Made by a program: the position numbers and the translations under genes. A stretch of DNA of 64,000 nt, taken from contig JANQJU010000004.1 in assembly GCA_028281495.1 (NCBI GenBank), positions 55,618 to 119,617 on the forward strand, written 5' to 3'. Positions within the stretch are counted from its first letter, which is position 1; the number at the start of each line of letters is the position of its first letter. The stretch is from SAR324 cluster bacterium. Its GTDB lineage: Bacteria; SAR324; NAC60-12. Below, piece after piece: positions 17,358-26,368 of the stretch. Below the pieces are notes generated by a model. It did no database searches and was not told where the DNA came from. It worked only from the letters and a program-made list of their open reading frames with translations.

Positions 17358-19901
17358 ATGCCTAAACAACGATTTAGTTTCAAAGTATTGACTGCATTTC
17401 AAAGTACCTCGTCTCGGTTGGAAATTCCTTTTCTTCCTGTCTTTTTCTTTCTTCTCGTTTTCACCTTTCTCATTTCGTGGGCACTTATGTTTCCTACCTG
17501 GGCTGCCCAGACAGTCCGGATTGGTATTTTATATCAAGGAACGTATGAAGCCGAAGCCGAATTGATCCCCGCGCTTCGTCAAGAACTGGAGGCTCTCAAT
17601 CAAGGGCAGTACACCATTATTTATCCAGAAGAAGCGACTCTCAACGGAGAGTACGATCTGGGAACCATTCGCAGCCAAGCGCAGGAGCTGGTCACACAGC
17701 ACAACCTGAATGCCATTTTGGCTTATGGCACGGAAGCGTCCAAGGTGTTTGCAGCCATGGACCCCTTGCCCGTTCCGGTGATCGGCTTGAGCTTGGATTT
17801 TCCTATTGGCTTGGGAATGTTGGATGGAAAAACACTCAAACCTGGCAATCCGAACTGGACGACTTCCTTTGACCCTTCTATTGGCAATTCAGTCATCCGG
17901 TTTGTGCCTCAAGTCTTGCCACTCACGCGACTCACCTATTTATGTGTCACCTTTTTGTGCGATAACAACAAACAGGATGCCAACAATTCGGATGCAGTCA
18001 TCCTGCCGAATGCCCAAGACATTAAGGTGGTGCTCGAAACCTTTGGGCGCTTAGGTGGATTGCCCATTGAGGTCGTCAATATCTCTCCTCAAAATTATCC
18101 AGAGCAGATCGCGCAGTTGGATGCAGAAGTGGTGTTTATGCCGCGGCTTCATGAATTCACCCAAGCCCAAGCCCAAGACGTGTTCAAGCGGTTGGCCGAT
18201 CGAAAAATTCCGAGCTTCACCCAAGAAGGCGAATATGGAGTACGGAATGGAGCCTTGGTTTCGATCAACGATCCTGATTTCCGAAACATCGCTCGCAATT
18301 ATGCCCTCAAGTTGTTCGACATCTTGAACGGTATTCCTCCAGAAGAAATCTCGGTGCTCGATAGCTGGCAAATCGAAGTGATCTTCAATCAGGACACCGC
18401 ACGTAAAATCAATTACGACATTCCCTTAGAGTTCGTTTATGAAGCCCGCATGATTGGAGCCGAAGCTCCCAAACGCCCCTTGTCGTTGCCGGAAGCATTT
18501 TATCTGGCTTTGAAAAACAACCATGCCATTCAGCTCAAAACGCACTCTAAAGAGCAAGCAGTGGCCCAAACTCGCTTGGTGGAGCGTGGGTATTATCCCC
18601 AGGTGACTTCCAAACTGAATCATGCTCGCACCGACAACACGCGTGCTGATCTCCAGCCCAGCCCTCGCAATCAAACCACGGTGGAGTTAGAATTCGGGCA
18701 ATCGCTTTACAACCGAGAGTTGAACAAGTCTGTGGAATCGTCAGAACTGGGGGAGGACGTCGCTGAAAAAGACCTCGAACAGACTCGGCAGGATCTTATG
18801 CAGCAAGTGTCTCAGGTTTATCTGAATCACTTACTGGCCCAAGAAATTGTCGATATCCGTAGAACCGATCTGAAAACTTACCGCAAACTGCGAGATGTAG
18901 CCCAATTGCGCTACGATTTAGAAGAATCCTCCAAAAGCGATGTGTTGCGGGTAGAAATCCAATTAGAAAACGCCCGAGTGGAGATGGTCAATGCTACTGA
19001 GAGTCTGTTCCAAGCCCAAGTGGTGTTGAACAGTGCACTCGATCTTGCCGAAGAAACGGAACTGCACCTGGATCCTCGTGATTTCACTTCCGAGATTTTC
19101 GATGCAGAACAGTCCGTGTTTGGCAGGTACTTCCGCACATCGCGAGGCTTACAAATTGTACGCGACTTTGTGGCTACGAACGCTCTACAAGATTCTATAG
19201 AATTGCAAAAGCTGGATGCGAGTATTGCCCAAGTCCGTGCAGAACGGGAAAGGGTCCGCTCCAAATTCTGGCCTACAATTCGAGTCGGAGCCTCATGGTT
19301 CCAACAAATCCAAGATGAACACCGCGACTTCGAAACACAACAATTGCCACCCGACCTCGGTGGTGCCACCTTGATTGACGAAGAAAAAAACTATGAAGAT
19401 AGCTTTCGCACCGGATGGAATGCCCAAATTTCACTCATCTACCCACTTTACAACGGGGGAAGTCGCTATAAAGAAATAGAGGTGATCGATACCCAATTGC
19501 TTCAGCTCATAACTCAGCGTGAACAATTGAAAGATCAATTGACCGAACAAGCTCGCTTAGCCCATTTCCAACTCTATTCCAGTCGCAACACGGCTATTGG
19601 AGCCTTGAAAAGCTTGGAACTCGCTACCGAAAGCTTACGATTAGGAGAAATCGCCTACTTGCAAGGAAGTCTCCCCATTATCGACTTGCTGGATATCCAA
19701 TCCAATCGCATTCAAGCGGAGATTCAAGCAACCGTGGCGCGTTATCAATACTTCCAAGGGCTGGCCACCGTTTTCCGTGTGATGAATCGGATCCATCTTT
19801 TTCCTAAACGACTCGATGCTGCCGTGTTGATCGAATTTGAGACCGCCTTGGAATCTTATTTTGAAAACCAACTGCAACAACTTCAAAAATTGCAACAGTG
19901 A
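17358..19901 (+). CDS. Fusion of periplasmic substrate-binding domain and TolC-type outer-membrane efflux protein
   Basis: Protein of 847 residues with an uncommon two-part architecture. A hydrophobic N-terminal segment (about residues 28-47) ends in AWAAQ-like signal cleavage sequence. Residues about 50-350 resemble type I periplasmic binding proteins of the ABC_sub_bind kind: VRIGILYQGTYEAEAELIPAL, then ILAYGTEASKVFAA and IPSFTQEGEYGVRNGALVSI. From about residue 372 (LSLPEAFYLALKNNHAIQ) to the end it is a full TolC/OEP protein with two long coiled-coil repeats. The start at 17358 has AAGGAG at 17346-17351. The membrane-fusion protein gene follows 14 bases downstream. No inner-membrane pump is encoded nearby. 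Confidence 0.85.
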   Translation: MPKQRFSFKVLTAFQSTSSRLEIPFLPVFFFLLVFTFLISWALMFPTWAAQTVRIGILYQGTYEAEAELIPALRQELEALNQGQYTIIYPEEATLNGEYDLGTIRSQAQELVTQHNLNAILAYGTEASKVFAAMDPLPVPVIGLSLDFPIGLGMLDGKTLKPGNPNWTTSFDPSIGNSVIRFVPQVLPLTRLTYLCVTFLCDNNKQDANNSDAVILPNAQDIKVVLETFGRLGGLPIEVVNISPQNYPEQIAQLDAEVVFMPRLHEFTQAQAQDVFKRLADRKIPSFTQEGEYGVRNGALVSINDPDFRNIARNYALKLFDILNGIPPEEISVLDSWQIEVIFNQDTARKINYDIPLEFVYEARMIGAEAPKRPLSLPEAFYLALKNNHAIQLKTHSKEQAVAQTRLVERGYYPQVTSKLNHARTDNTRADLQPSPRNQTTVELEFGQSLYNRELNKSVESSELGEDVAEKDLEQTRQDLMQQVSQVYLNHLLAQEIVDIRRTDLKTYRKLRDVAQLRYDLEESSKSDVLRVEIQLENARVEMVNATESLFQAQVVLNSALDLAEETELHLDPRDFTSEIFDAEQSVFGRYFRTSRGLQIVRDFVATNALQDSIELQKLDASIAQVRAERERVRSKFWPTIRVGASWFQQIQDEHRDFETQQLPPDLGGATLIDEEKNYEDSFRTGWNAQISLIYPLYNGGSRYKEIEVIDTQLLQLITQREQLKDQLTEQARLAHFQLYSSRNTAIGALKSLELATESLRLGEIAYLQGSLPIIDLLDIQSNRIQAEIQATVARYQYFQGLATVFRVMNRIHLFPKRLDAAVLIEFETALESYFENQLQQLQKLQQ

Positions 19902-19915
19902 TCAACGGAGGCTCT

Positions 19916-21169
19916 ATGAAACCCTGGATTTCTCTTGTGATAATACTGCTCGTCACGTTCCTATCTCTGGCAGGATGCAAAGAAGACAAACCGGTGGAAA
20001 CGCGTGAAGTGATTCGCCCTGTCAAGGTGAAGCGAGTGCAAACGGCAGTGGCCGCCGATCAAATGAAATCGTTCACCGGTACCGCCAAAGGGATCAAGGA
20101 GTCGATTTTGAGTTTCCGGGTCCCCGGTGTGTTGAAAACCTTGACCGCCAAAGTCGGAGACCAAGTAAAAAATGGCCAAGCCGTCGCGACCCTGGATGAT
20201 CGTGATTTCAAACTCAACGTGCGCGATTTGGAGAACCGTTTACAAGGGGCAGAAGCCCAATTGGATCAGCTTCGCAAAGGAGCGCGTTCGGAAGATGTTC
20301 GTATTTTGGATAGCCGCATCAAAGGTGCCCAAGCAGCCGAACGTGCTGCTTCGGCGGACTATCGTCGCGTCCAACAGTTGTATGCCAAAGATGCCGCTCC
20401 CAAAAGCCGATTGGACCAAGCTCAAAACCAGTGGGAACAAGCTAGGGAAGCCGTTCGCGCAGCCCAAGAAGAAAAAGCCAAAGCCCTGGCTGGAGGACGT
20501 GAGGAAGAAATTCGAGCACAAACAGCCAACATCCGTTCGATTCGTTCCAATTTGAGCCAAGCTAAAGCCAATCTCACGGACACAACCTTAAAAATCCCAT
20601 TTGATGGTATCATCTCAGCCAAGCAGATTTCAGACTTCGAACAAGTTGGAGCGGGACAGCCGATCTACACCTTAGTGGATATCACTCGTATTGAAATTCA
20701 AATCAGTATTCCCGAACAACTCATTTCACAAGTCACCAGTGGACAGTCTGTTGAAGTCCATTTGCCTAATTTTGCTGGACAATCGTTTGTAGGTACCACA
20801 ACCAAACTGGGAGTGACCGCCGATAAAGCCACACTCACCTACCCCGTTTTTGTGGAGCTAGACAATCCGGAAAACCTCATTTTACCCGGAATGAGTGCTG
20901 AGGTTCAGTTGCAGTTGGAGCAACAAGGGAGTGGCTTCCCTTCAGTGCCCATCAATAGCGTTTTGGAAGACAAAGTGTCGAAACTCAAATATGTGTGGAT
21001 TTTTGATGAAACGTCGAGTTCCGTCAGTCGACGTGACGTGACTTTAGGTCGCATTTTGAGCGATGACATTGAAGTGATTCAAGGCTTACAAAACGGAGAC
21101 TTGGTGGTGATTGCAGGAGTGCATCGGGTCCAAGAAGGCCTGAAAGTGCGGGTGCCTAAAAACATTTAA
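19916..21169 (+). CDS. RND-type efflux membrane-fusion lipoprotein
   Basis: Periplasmic adaptor of 417 residues of the AcrA/HlyD family. The signal peptide ends in a lipobox (LSLAGC), so it should be lipid-anchored. Order of parts: barrel-sandwich half motif (LTAKVGDQVKNGQAVATLDD), a long helical hairpin (about residues 85-190), the second half motif (LKIPFDGIISAKQISDFEQVG region), and beta-barrel and membrane-proximal domains. The ATG at 19916 is preferred because CGGAG precedes it; a GTG at 19898 overlaps the upstream stop. It should connect the TolC fusion to an inner-membrane pump, but none follows. Confidence 0.88.
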   Translation: MKPWISLVIILLVTFLSLAGCKEDKPVETREVIRPVKVKRVQTAVAADQMKSFTGTAKGIKESILSFRVPGVLKTLTAKVGDQVKNGQAVATLDDRDFKLNVRDLENRLQGAEAQLDQLRKGARSEDVRILDSRIKGAQAAERAASADYRRVQQLYAKDAAPKSRLDQAQNQWEQAREAVRAAQEEKAKALAGGREEEIRAQTANIRSIRSNLSQAKANLTDTTLKIPFDGIISAKQISDFEQVGAGQPIYTLVDITRIEIQISIPEQLISQVTSGQSVEVHLPNFAGQSFVGTTTKLGVTADKATLTYPVFVELDNPENLILPGMSAEVQLQLEQQGSGFPSVPINSVLEDKVSKLKYVWIFDETSSSVSRRDVTLGRILSDDIEVIQGLQNGDLVVIAGVHRVQEGLKVRVPKNI

Positions 21170-21265
21170 CCCCCTTCAAACGAGCCCTTCGAATTGCCCC
21201 TGAATACTATCTGAATAAATCTCAGCTATATTCTTAAACTTATTTTATTTGGAGAAGGAGGAATT

Positions 21266-21850
21266 ATGCGGAAATTGTTGGCCTTTTTAGTGCTTGTCTT
21301 TGTAGGAGGGGCACATCCCGCATTTGCCGATCAATACGTGGTGGACGCATCCCATTCAGAAATTGCGTTTTCAATTCCCCACTTGATGGTTTTTAAAGTC
21401 CGGGGATCGTTTACTAAGTTTTCTGGAGTGTTGGAGTTCGATGAAGAAACCGAAATGATCCGCTCCGCCAAAGGTAAAGTCGCCGTGGCCTCGATTTTTA
21501 CAAGGGAACGACGGCGTGACAAACATCTGCGCAGTCCCGACTTTTTTGACTCTCCCCGATTTCCAGAAATCACCTTCACGAGTACCGAAGTGAAAGGAAA
21601 CAGCGAAGATATCGTCATGTATGGAAACTTAACCATCAAAGGTGTGACCAAACAAATTAAACTACGTGGACACTATTTGGGAACCAACAAAGGCCCTCAA
21701 GGCCTCAAACGCATCGGTTTTGAAGCGAGAGGCACCATCAATCGGAAAGATTTTGGGTTGCAATGGGACAAGGTACTAGAAGCCAACGGAGGCGTAGTAG
21801 TCGATGACTACCTACAAATCCTTCTGGATATACAAGCAGTGCGAGAGTAA
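21266..21850 (+). CDS. YceI-family periplasmic protein
   Basis: Exported protein of 194 residues with a Sec signal peptide (LLAFLVLVFVGGAHPAFA). The mature protein starts DQYVVDASHSEIAFSIPHL and contains DKHLRSPDFFDSPRFPEITF, both hallmark YceI sequences. Family members are lipocalin-like barrels that bind isoprenoid or quinone-like lipids. A strong SD (GGAGAAGGAGG) precedes the ATG. It is followed 18 bases later by a dihaem cytochrome c gene, suggesting a link with periplasmic electron transfer; that link is inference. Confidence 0.92.
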   Translation: MRKLLAFLVLVFVGGAHPAFADQYVVDASHSEIAFSIPHLMVFKVRGSFTKFSGVLEFDEETEMIRSAKGKVAVASIFTRERRRDKHLRSPDFFDSPRFPEITFTSTEVKGNSEDIVMYGNLTIKGVTKQIKLRGHYLGTNKGPQGLKRIGFEARGTINRKDFGLQWDKVLEANGGVVVDDYLQILLDIQAVRE

Positions 21851-21868
21851 TTTTTAATGGAGGAGTTA

Positions 21869-22687
21869 ATGTTTTTTCAAAGACAAATTCGGTTCGCTTT
21901 AGGAATCCTCTGTGCGTTGTTGCTCAGTGTTCCTATCCCCTTATGGGGAAGCGAGACGTTAGTCGCTCAACCTAGCTCATCATCCAATGCTACAGAGTCC
22001 ATGAAAGCCGATATTCAATTGGGCCAAAGACTCTACAGAAAGCATTGTCTGATGTGTCATGGTAAATATGGTGAAGGTCAGTTCGGTCCGAACTTGGCCG
22101 ACAATTATTGGATCTACGGGAATCGTACCGAAGATTTGGTTCGGGTGGTTACCGAAGGCATTCCTGAAAAAGGAATGGTGCGGTGGAAAGAAAAAATCAG
22201 CTCTGAAAGCATTTACAATGTGGTGGCATTCATTGAAACGTTCCAAGGGACGAATCCACCCAATCCCAAGGCTCCTCAAGGTCAAGAAGTCTTGGGACAA
22301 CCAACCGCCTTGACCGTGGCCCTACTCGATACCCCTCCGGCGGAAAAGAAACCCATCGGGGCAATATCCCTCCCTTCTGGCTCGTCCGAACAAGCACCTG
22401 TGGATCTTCAGATGGGTAAAGTCGTGTACACCAAACACTGCCTGATGTGTCATGGCAAATATGGGGAAGGTCAATTTGGTCCCAACTTGACGGATAACTT
22501 CTGGATTCATGGCAACACGACCCAAGATTTGATTCGTGTCATTAGCGAAGGTGTCGCTGAAAAAGGGATGGTGAGTTGGAAGGCCAAGCTCAGTGCCCAA
22601 GACATTCAGAATGTCGTCAGCTTCATTGAATCTCTCCAAGGCACTAACCCCCCTCGTGCCAAAGCCCCGCAAGGCGAAGAATATTAA
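21869..22687 (+). CDS. Dihaem cytochrome c, CcoP-like
   Basis: Exported protein of 272 residues with a signal peptide or N-terminal anchor (IRFALGILCALLLSVPIPLW) and two c-type haem domains. Both haem sites read CLMCHGKYGEGQFGPNL, followed by xDNxWIxG, an axial-ligand Met region (EKGMVxWK) and the ending GTNPPxxKAPQG, closely resembling the C-terminal domains of CcoP subunits of cbb3 oxidases. The two domains are near duplicates of each other. No ccoN or ccoO is nearby, so it may be a free electron carrier. ATG 21869 is chosen because GGAGG lies at 21859-21863; an ATG at 21857 lies in front of that SD. Confidence 0.85.
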   Translation: MFFQRQIRFALGILCALLLSVPIPLWGSETLVAQPSSSSNATESMKADIQLGQRLYRKHCLMCHGKYGEGQFGPNLADNYWIYGNRTEDLVRVVTEGIPEKGMVRWKEKISSESIYNVVAFIETFQGTNPPNPKAPQGQEVLGQPTALTVALLDTPPAEKKPIGAISLPSGSSEQAPVDLQMGKVVYTKHCLMCHGKYGEGQFGPNLTDNFWIHGNTTQDLIRVISEGVAEKGMVSWKAKLSAQDIQNVVSFIESLQGTNPPRAKAPQGEEY

Positions 22688-22693
22688 AATGCT

Positions 22694-22718
22694 GGCAGGT
22701 GCCCCCGCATCACCTGCC
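22694..22718 (+). terminator. Terminator hairpin after cytochrome gene
   Basis: GGCAGGTG (22694-22701) pairs perfectly with CACCTGCC (22711-22718) around a nine-base loop, followed by a T-rich CTCTTCAGTTTT. It lies directly after the cytochrome stop and before the LacI-type gene. The T-run is interrupted. Confidence 0.55.
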
Positions 22719-22777
22719 CTCTTCAGTTTTCGTGTTGCTTCCCTATTTCTGCAAAACCATTCATCACGTAGTTTTTT

Positions 22778-23809
22778 ATGTCTGTGAACATTCGACAACT
22801 TGCTGAAATTTTAGGGATCTCTGTTTCTTCCGTCTCTAAAGCACTTTCCGGTTATCAAGACATCAGTCCTCAAACCCGACAGCGAGTTTTGGATGCAGCT
22901 AAGAAATATGGATATTCTCCCAACCGAGCCGCTCAACAGCTCAAGAGTGGACGGACCAAAACCATCGGCATCGTTTTGCCTCGATACTCGGAGGGTTTCA
23001 GTGAACCATTTTTTTGGGAAATGCTCGGGGGCATTGGTGAAGGGGCGATTTCGACAGGGTATGAACTCCTGGTCACTCTAACCACTCCGGATCATTCTGA
23101 CCTCGAAACAACTCAAAAAATGGTAGAACGCCAGCAAGTCGATGGCCTGATTGTCACTCGGACCAAATGCCATGATGAACGCATCGATTATCTGTTAAAA
23201 AAAGGCATTCCATTTGTGGTGCATGGTCGAACCGAAGTGGATCATCCTCCCTATGCGTATCTCGATATTGATGGAGAACGAGCATTTCAAAATGCGTGTC
23301 GACATCTGGTTGCTTTAGGTCACCGACGCATTGCTCTGTTGATCATGCAACAAAATTTCATGTTCGCTTTCCACCGTCTGCAAGGATATCGCCGTGGTTT
23401 GGAAGAAGCGGGGCTGGCATTTGATCCTCAATGGGTGCTGGAAGGTGATATGAAAGAAGAACATGGATTTCAAGGAACTTTAGAACTCATGAAACGCTCC
23501 CCATCTCCCACTGCCATCTTATGCGGCAGCGACAGTATCGCCTTAGGATGCCTCCATGCCCTGCAACAACAGGGGCTTGTCGCCGGTAAGGACGTCTCCG
23601 TCATTGGCTATGACAACTTACCTGTCTCCTCTTATTGTGTTCCTCCCTTAACGACTATGGATCAATCCATTCATGAAGGTGGCAGACAATTGGTAGCCTT
23701 GCTCTTTGCAGTTATGAACGGCCAGCCCCCCACGGAATCTCAAATCCTTTGGAATGCCCCTCTCATTATCCGAGAATCGGATGGGCCTTGCCTCGAGGCT
23801 CTTACCTGA
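22778..23809 (+). CDS. LacI/GalR-family transcriptional regulator
   Basis: DNA-binding repressor of 343 residues. The N-terminal helix-turn-helix (IRQLAEILGISVSSVSKALS) and hinge (YSPNRAAQQLKSGRTKTIG) are classic for LacI proteins. A type I periplasmic-binding-like sugar-sensing domain follows (residues about 62-340) with ILCGSDSIALGCLHALQ and VIGYDN. SD is weak. The effector is unknown. Two AAAACGTTTT sites lie 115-150 bases downstream, in front of the TRAP-type binding-protein gene, and are the likely operators because they have the central CG typical of this family. Confidence 0.93.
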   Translation: MSVNIRQLAEILGISVSSVSKALSGYQDISPQTRQRVLDAAKKYGYSPNRAAQQLKSGRTKTIGIVLPRYSEGFSEPFFWEMLGGIGEGAISTGYELLVTLTTPDHSDLETTQKMVERQQVDGLIVTRTKCHDERIDYLLKKGIPFVVHGRTEVDHPPYAYLDIDGERAFQNACRHLVALGHRRIALLIMQQNFMFAFHRLQGYRRGLEEAGLAFDPQWVLEGDMKEEHGFQGTLELMKRSPSPTAILCGSDSIALGCLHALQQQGLVAGKDVSVIGYDNLPVSSYCVPPLTTMDQSIHEGGRQLVALLFAVMNGQPPTESQILWNAPLIIRESDGPCLEALT

Positions 23810-24257
23810 ATTCATCGACTCGTTTAAGCTCCTCACAATGCTGACGTCGACCTTTTCTCCAAACCTGCCTTTTTAAATCACTTCAATCTTTCAAAAAATA
23901 GTTGACATTAATTATTTATCAATACTAAAACGTTTTAGTTGCAAAACTAAAACGTTTTCTTATTTTAGAAAATTTTCAATTTTTAATATCTACTTCAGGC
24001 AGCACAGCATTACAAAATTTGCTTACTTTTCCTAAATAGAGGCTCTTATTTCATCCGCTTTTTGCTCTTGCTTGCCTAATTTTGAGACTCCTCCACAGCT
24101 CTGCCTCTGTGTGTTCGGCTAACACATGGGGGCAGATGCCTGATTATATAGTCCCTTAGTGATCGCATTTCAAAATTGTTTATTCTCTAGAGTACAGATG
24201 AAAAACAATTTTTGGCAAAGGCTATCTAACGCAATCTATCATTAGTGTGATGGTGAC
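23810..24257. other. 448-bp regulatory gap downstream of the LacI-type gene
   Basis: Holds a TTGACA (23902-23907) overlapped on its downstream side by two LacI-type palindromes (23924-23958), then a leader of about 290 bases with a small hairpin TGTGTT-CGGCT-AACACA (24110-24126). No small gene is supported. Confidence 0.5.
23924..23958. promoter_or_regulatory. Paired LacI-family operators
   Basis: ACTAAAACGTTTTAGT (23924-23939) is a perfect 16-bp palindrome. A second site has the same AAAACGTTTT core at 23949-23958. The centres are 22 bp apart, about two helical turns, and lie just after a TTGACA at 23902-23907, so a bound regulator would block RNA polymerase. The likely ligand is the LacI-type protein encoded just upstream. 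Confidence 0.7.
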
Positions 24258-25496
24258 ATGAAAAATACAATAGTTCCTAAAATAACTCGTAAAGATTTTT
24301 TTAGAGTAGCAGGTAGGTTTGGTCTGACTTCAACATTGCTAGGCGTATCGAGTTTATTTCAATCTGGCGGGATTTTTTCCAAAGAAGCTTTAGCTTCTAC
24401 AGCATCCGATATTCAAAAAAAGCGATACAAAAAAAAGGCAAAGTTTCATCTCAAATTTGGAGGAGCAGGTTTCAATGCGACTAATTTAAAAATTGAACGG
24501 CAAGGTGCACTATTTTTTGTATCTGATATTGAGGCGAGGACCGAAGGGGAGATCAGAGTTGAGTTTATCGGCTCCAATCAACTATGTACTCAACTGAATT
24601 GTGTCAAACTGTGTCGTGAAGGTCTGATTGATCTTTATGCTTCTTCCACCCAGAACGCTTCTCCCAACGCCATCTATTTTAATGTTTTAGATTTTGCTTA
24701 TCTTTGGCCAGGAAGAGCCGCGCAATACTACTTCTTCTATCATCCCAAAAGTGAAATCCTGTTTCGTGAGCCCCTGCGAAAACATCATGGGTTGCAGTTT
24801 CTATGGACCCACTGCGAACTCCGGAACATCATGTTGGGATTGAAATACAAAAACCGCCCCAAAGTCATGACTGTGGAAGAATTGCAGGGCATGAAGCTGC
24901 GTGTGACTGGCACTCGATTGGGTCGGATCGCAATGAAACTTCTAGGAACCCATCCCATTCCTGTTGCTTGGGAAGAAACCAAGACTTTCCTGAAAGCAGG
25001 CATCATTGATGGTGGAGAAACGTGGTCTAGTGCTGTGGCTTATGCCCAATTGTCTCCAGCCATTGCCCAAGATGTCCGTTGTGGATTTTTTTCAGGCAAC
25101 GAACACACTGCCATGAACCTCCAATCGTTTGAAAGACTAGGGCCTGCTTTACAAAACGCGATGATGGAATCCTCCTATCTCACTCAGGTTCATGTGCAAG
25201 CAGCCAACGAAGCTGCTTTACTCAGTACGGTTGGCATCACAGCCCCCCCATTGCCTGGTACGATCTATGATCGCTACAAAATCAGAAATTGCTATTGGAG
25301 TTCCAGCGAATTGGAAAAAGCGGAACGGATGAGTTCTCCCAAATACAACCCCCAACCGTGGGAACAATGGAGAGATCGATTGAACCAAATGGCAGGAGGT
25401 GCTGATATCTTCGAGGAGCTTTATGCCATTGCCCGAGAAATTCCGGTAGAGACGCAAGCAATTGATGTGGACCCGCACCGTTGGTGGAAAAGCTAA
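24258..25496 (+). CDS. TRAP-type (DctP-like) substrate-binding protein
   Basis: Exported protein of 412 residues. The N-terminus carries a Tat-like signal (TRKDFFR, with Lys in place of the second Arg, then a hydrophobic stretch and ALA). The mature part matches DctP-type proteins: ELQGMKLRVTGTRLGRIAMKLLG and FLKAGIIDGGETWSSAVAY contain the family regions for carboxylate recognition. The small and large TRAP permease genes (dctQ, dctM) are absent. Two LacI-type operators sit upstream, so a catabolic substrate is plausible. Confidence 0.8.
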   Translation: MKNTIVPKITRKDFFRVAGRFGLTSTLLGVSSLFQSGGIFSKEALASTASDIQKKRYKKKAKFHLKFGGAGFNATNLKIERQGALFFVSDIEARTEGEIRVEFIGSNQLCTQLNCVKLCREGLIDLYASSTQNASPNAIYFNVLDFAYLWPGRAAQYYFFYHPKSEILFREPLRKHHGLQFLWTHCELRNIMLGLKYKNRPKVMTVEELQGMKLRVTGTRLGRIAMKLLGTHPIPVAWEETKTFLKAGIIDGGETWSSAVAYAQLSPAIAQDVRCGFFSGNEHTAMNLQSFERLGPALQNAMMESSYLTQVHVQAANEAALLSTVGITAPPLPGTIYDRYKIRNCYWSSSELEKAERMSSPKYNPQPWEQWRDRLNQMAGGADIFEELYAIAREIPVETQAIDVDPHRWWKS

Positions 25497-25564
25497 ACTT
25501 CGCTCATCCTCATTCCTTTATAATTCCTTCATAGATGCACCACCGATTGAAAGGAGCTTTCACA

Positions 25565-26356
25565 ATGAAGTCGTTCAACCTAACAATCCTATTACTGATA
25601 TTTGTTTTAATGATATTTGTTTTTTCTTCAAAGGGCTTCTCTCAAGAACGTCTTGTAATTGGAGCCTACGAATTCCCACCTTATGCTTCTGAAGAGTTCA
25701 AAGACAATGGCTTTTTATGCAAACTGATTTCCGAAAGCTTTGCTATGGAAGGCATCCAAGTGGATTATAAGTTTCAGCCTGCCAAAAGAACGTTATCACG
25801 ACTAGAACACGGAAAATTAGATGGAGTTATTGGAAATTATCAAGCATCGGAATTTGAAAACAAATTTTATACTTCAGACTCGTTAGTTATTGATACCATT
25901 TCATTTTTCTATTTAATCTCTTCTGAATTTGAGTGGAATACGTTCGATGATTTAAAAGAAATCACAGTGGGAGGCACTTTGGGTTATGATTATGGGCAAC
26001 CGTTTTACCAAGCAGAAGCATCAAACGTGTTCCAAGTGGATCGCGCTCCAGGGAACCTCCAAAACTTTGGAAAGCTTCTGAAAATGCGTATTCACGCCTT
26101 CCCCATGAGTACCTTGCCTGGATACGTGCTTCTATATAAAAACTTCAAAGCAGAGGATATCAGCCGAATTACCAATCATTCCAAACCCGTTCATTCCACA
26201 CACCTCTATCTTTTATTGTCCAAAACCAATAAAAAGAACCAAAGGCTGATAGAGATTTTCAATCGGTCCTTAAAACAACTCCGAGAGCAAGGGAAGTACG
26301 ACCAATATTTTGATGAAACTCTGGAGTTTTTTAGAGAAACTTACGTCAATAAGTAA
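25565..26356 (+). CDS. Amino-acid-type (SBP family 3) periplasmic binding protein
   Basis: Exported protein of 263 residues with a signal peptide (LTILLLIFVLMIFVFSSKGFS). The mature protein follows family 3 binding proteins (PF00497): LVIGAYEFPPYAS, LDGVIGNYQASE, then a lobe-two segment and a C-terminal LKQLREQGKYDQYFDE. The start at 25565 has AAGGAG at 25552-25557. No permease or ATPase gene is adjacent. It lies 68 bases after the TRAP-type gene and 12 bases before a phosphotransferase gene. The ligand is unknown. Confidence 0.83.
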   Translation: MKSFNLTILLLIFVLMIFVFSSKGFSQERLVIGAYEFPPYASEEFKDNGFLCKLISESFAMEGIQVDYKFQPAKRTLSRLEHGKLDGVIGNYQASEFENKFYTSDSLVIDTISFFYLISSEFEWNTFDDLKEITVGGTLGYDYGQPFYQAEASNVFQVDRAPGNLQNFGKLLKMRIHAFPMSTLPGYVLLYKNFKAEDISRITNHSKPVHSTHLYLLLSKTNKKNQRLIEIFNRSLKQLREQGKYDQYFDETLEFFRETYVNK

Positions 26357-26368
26357 AACTCAATTTCT

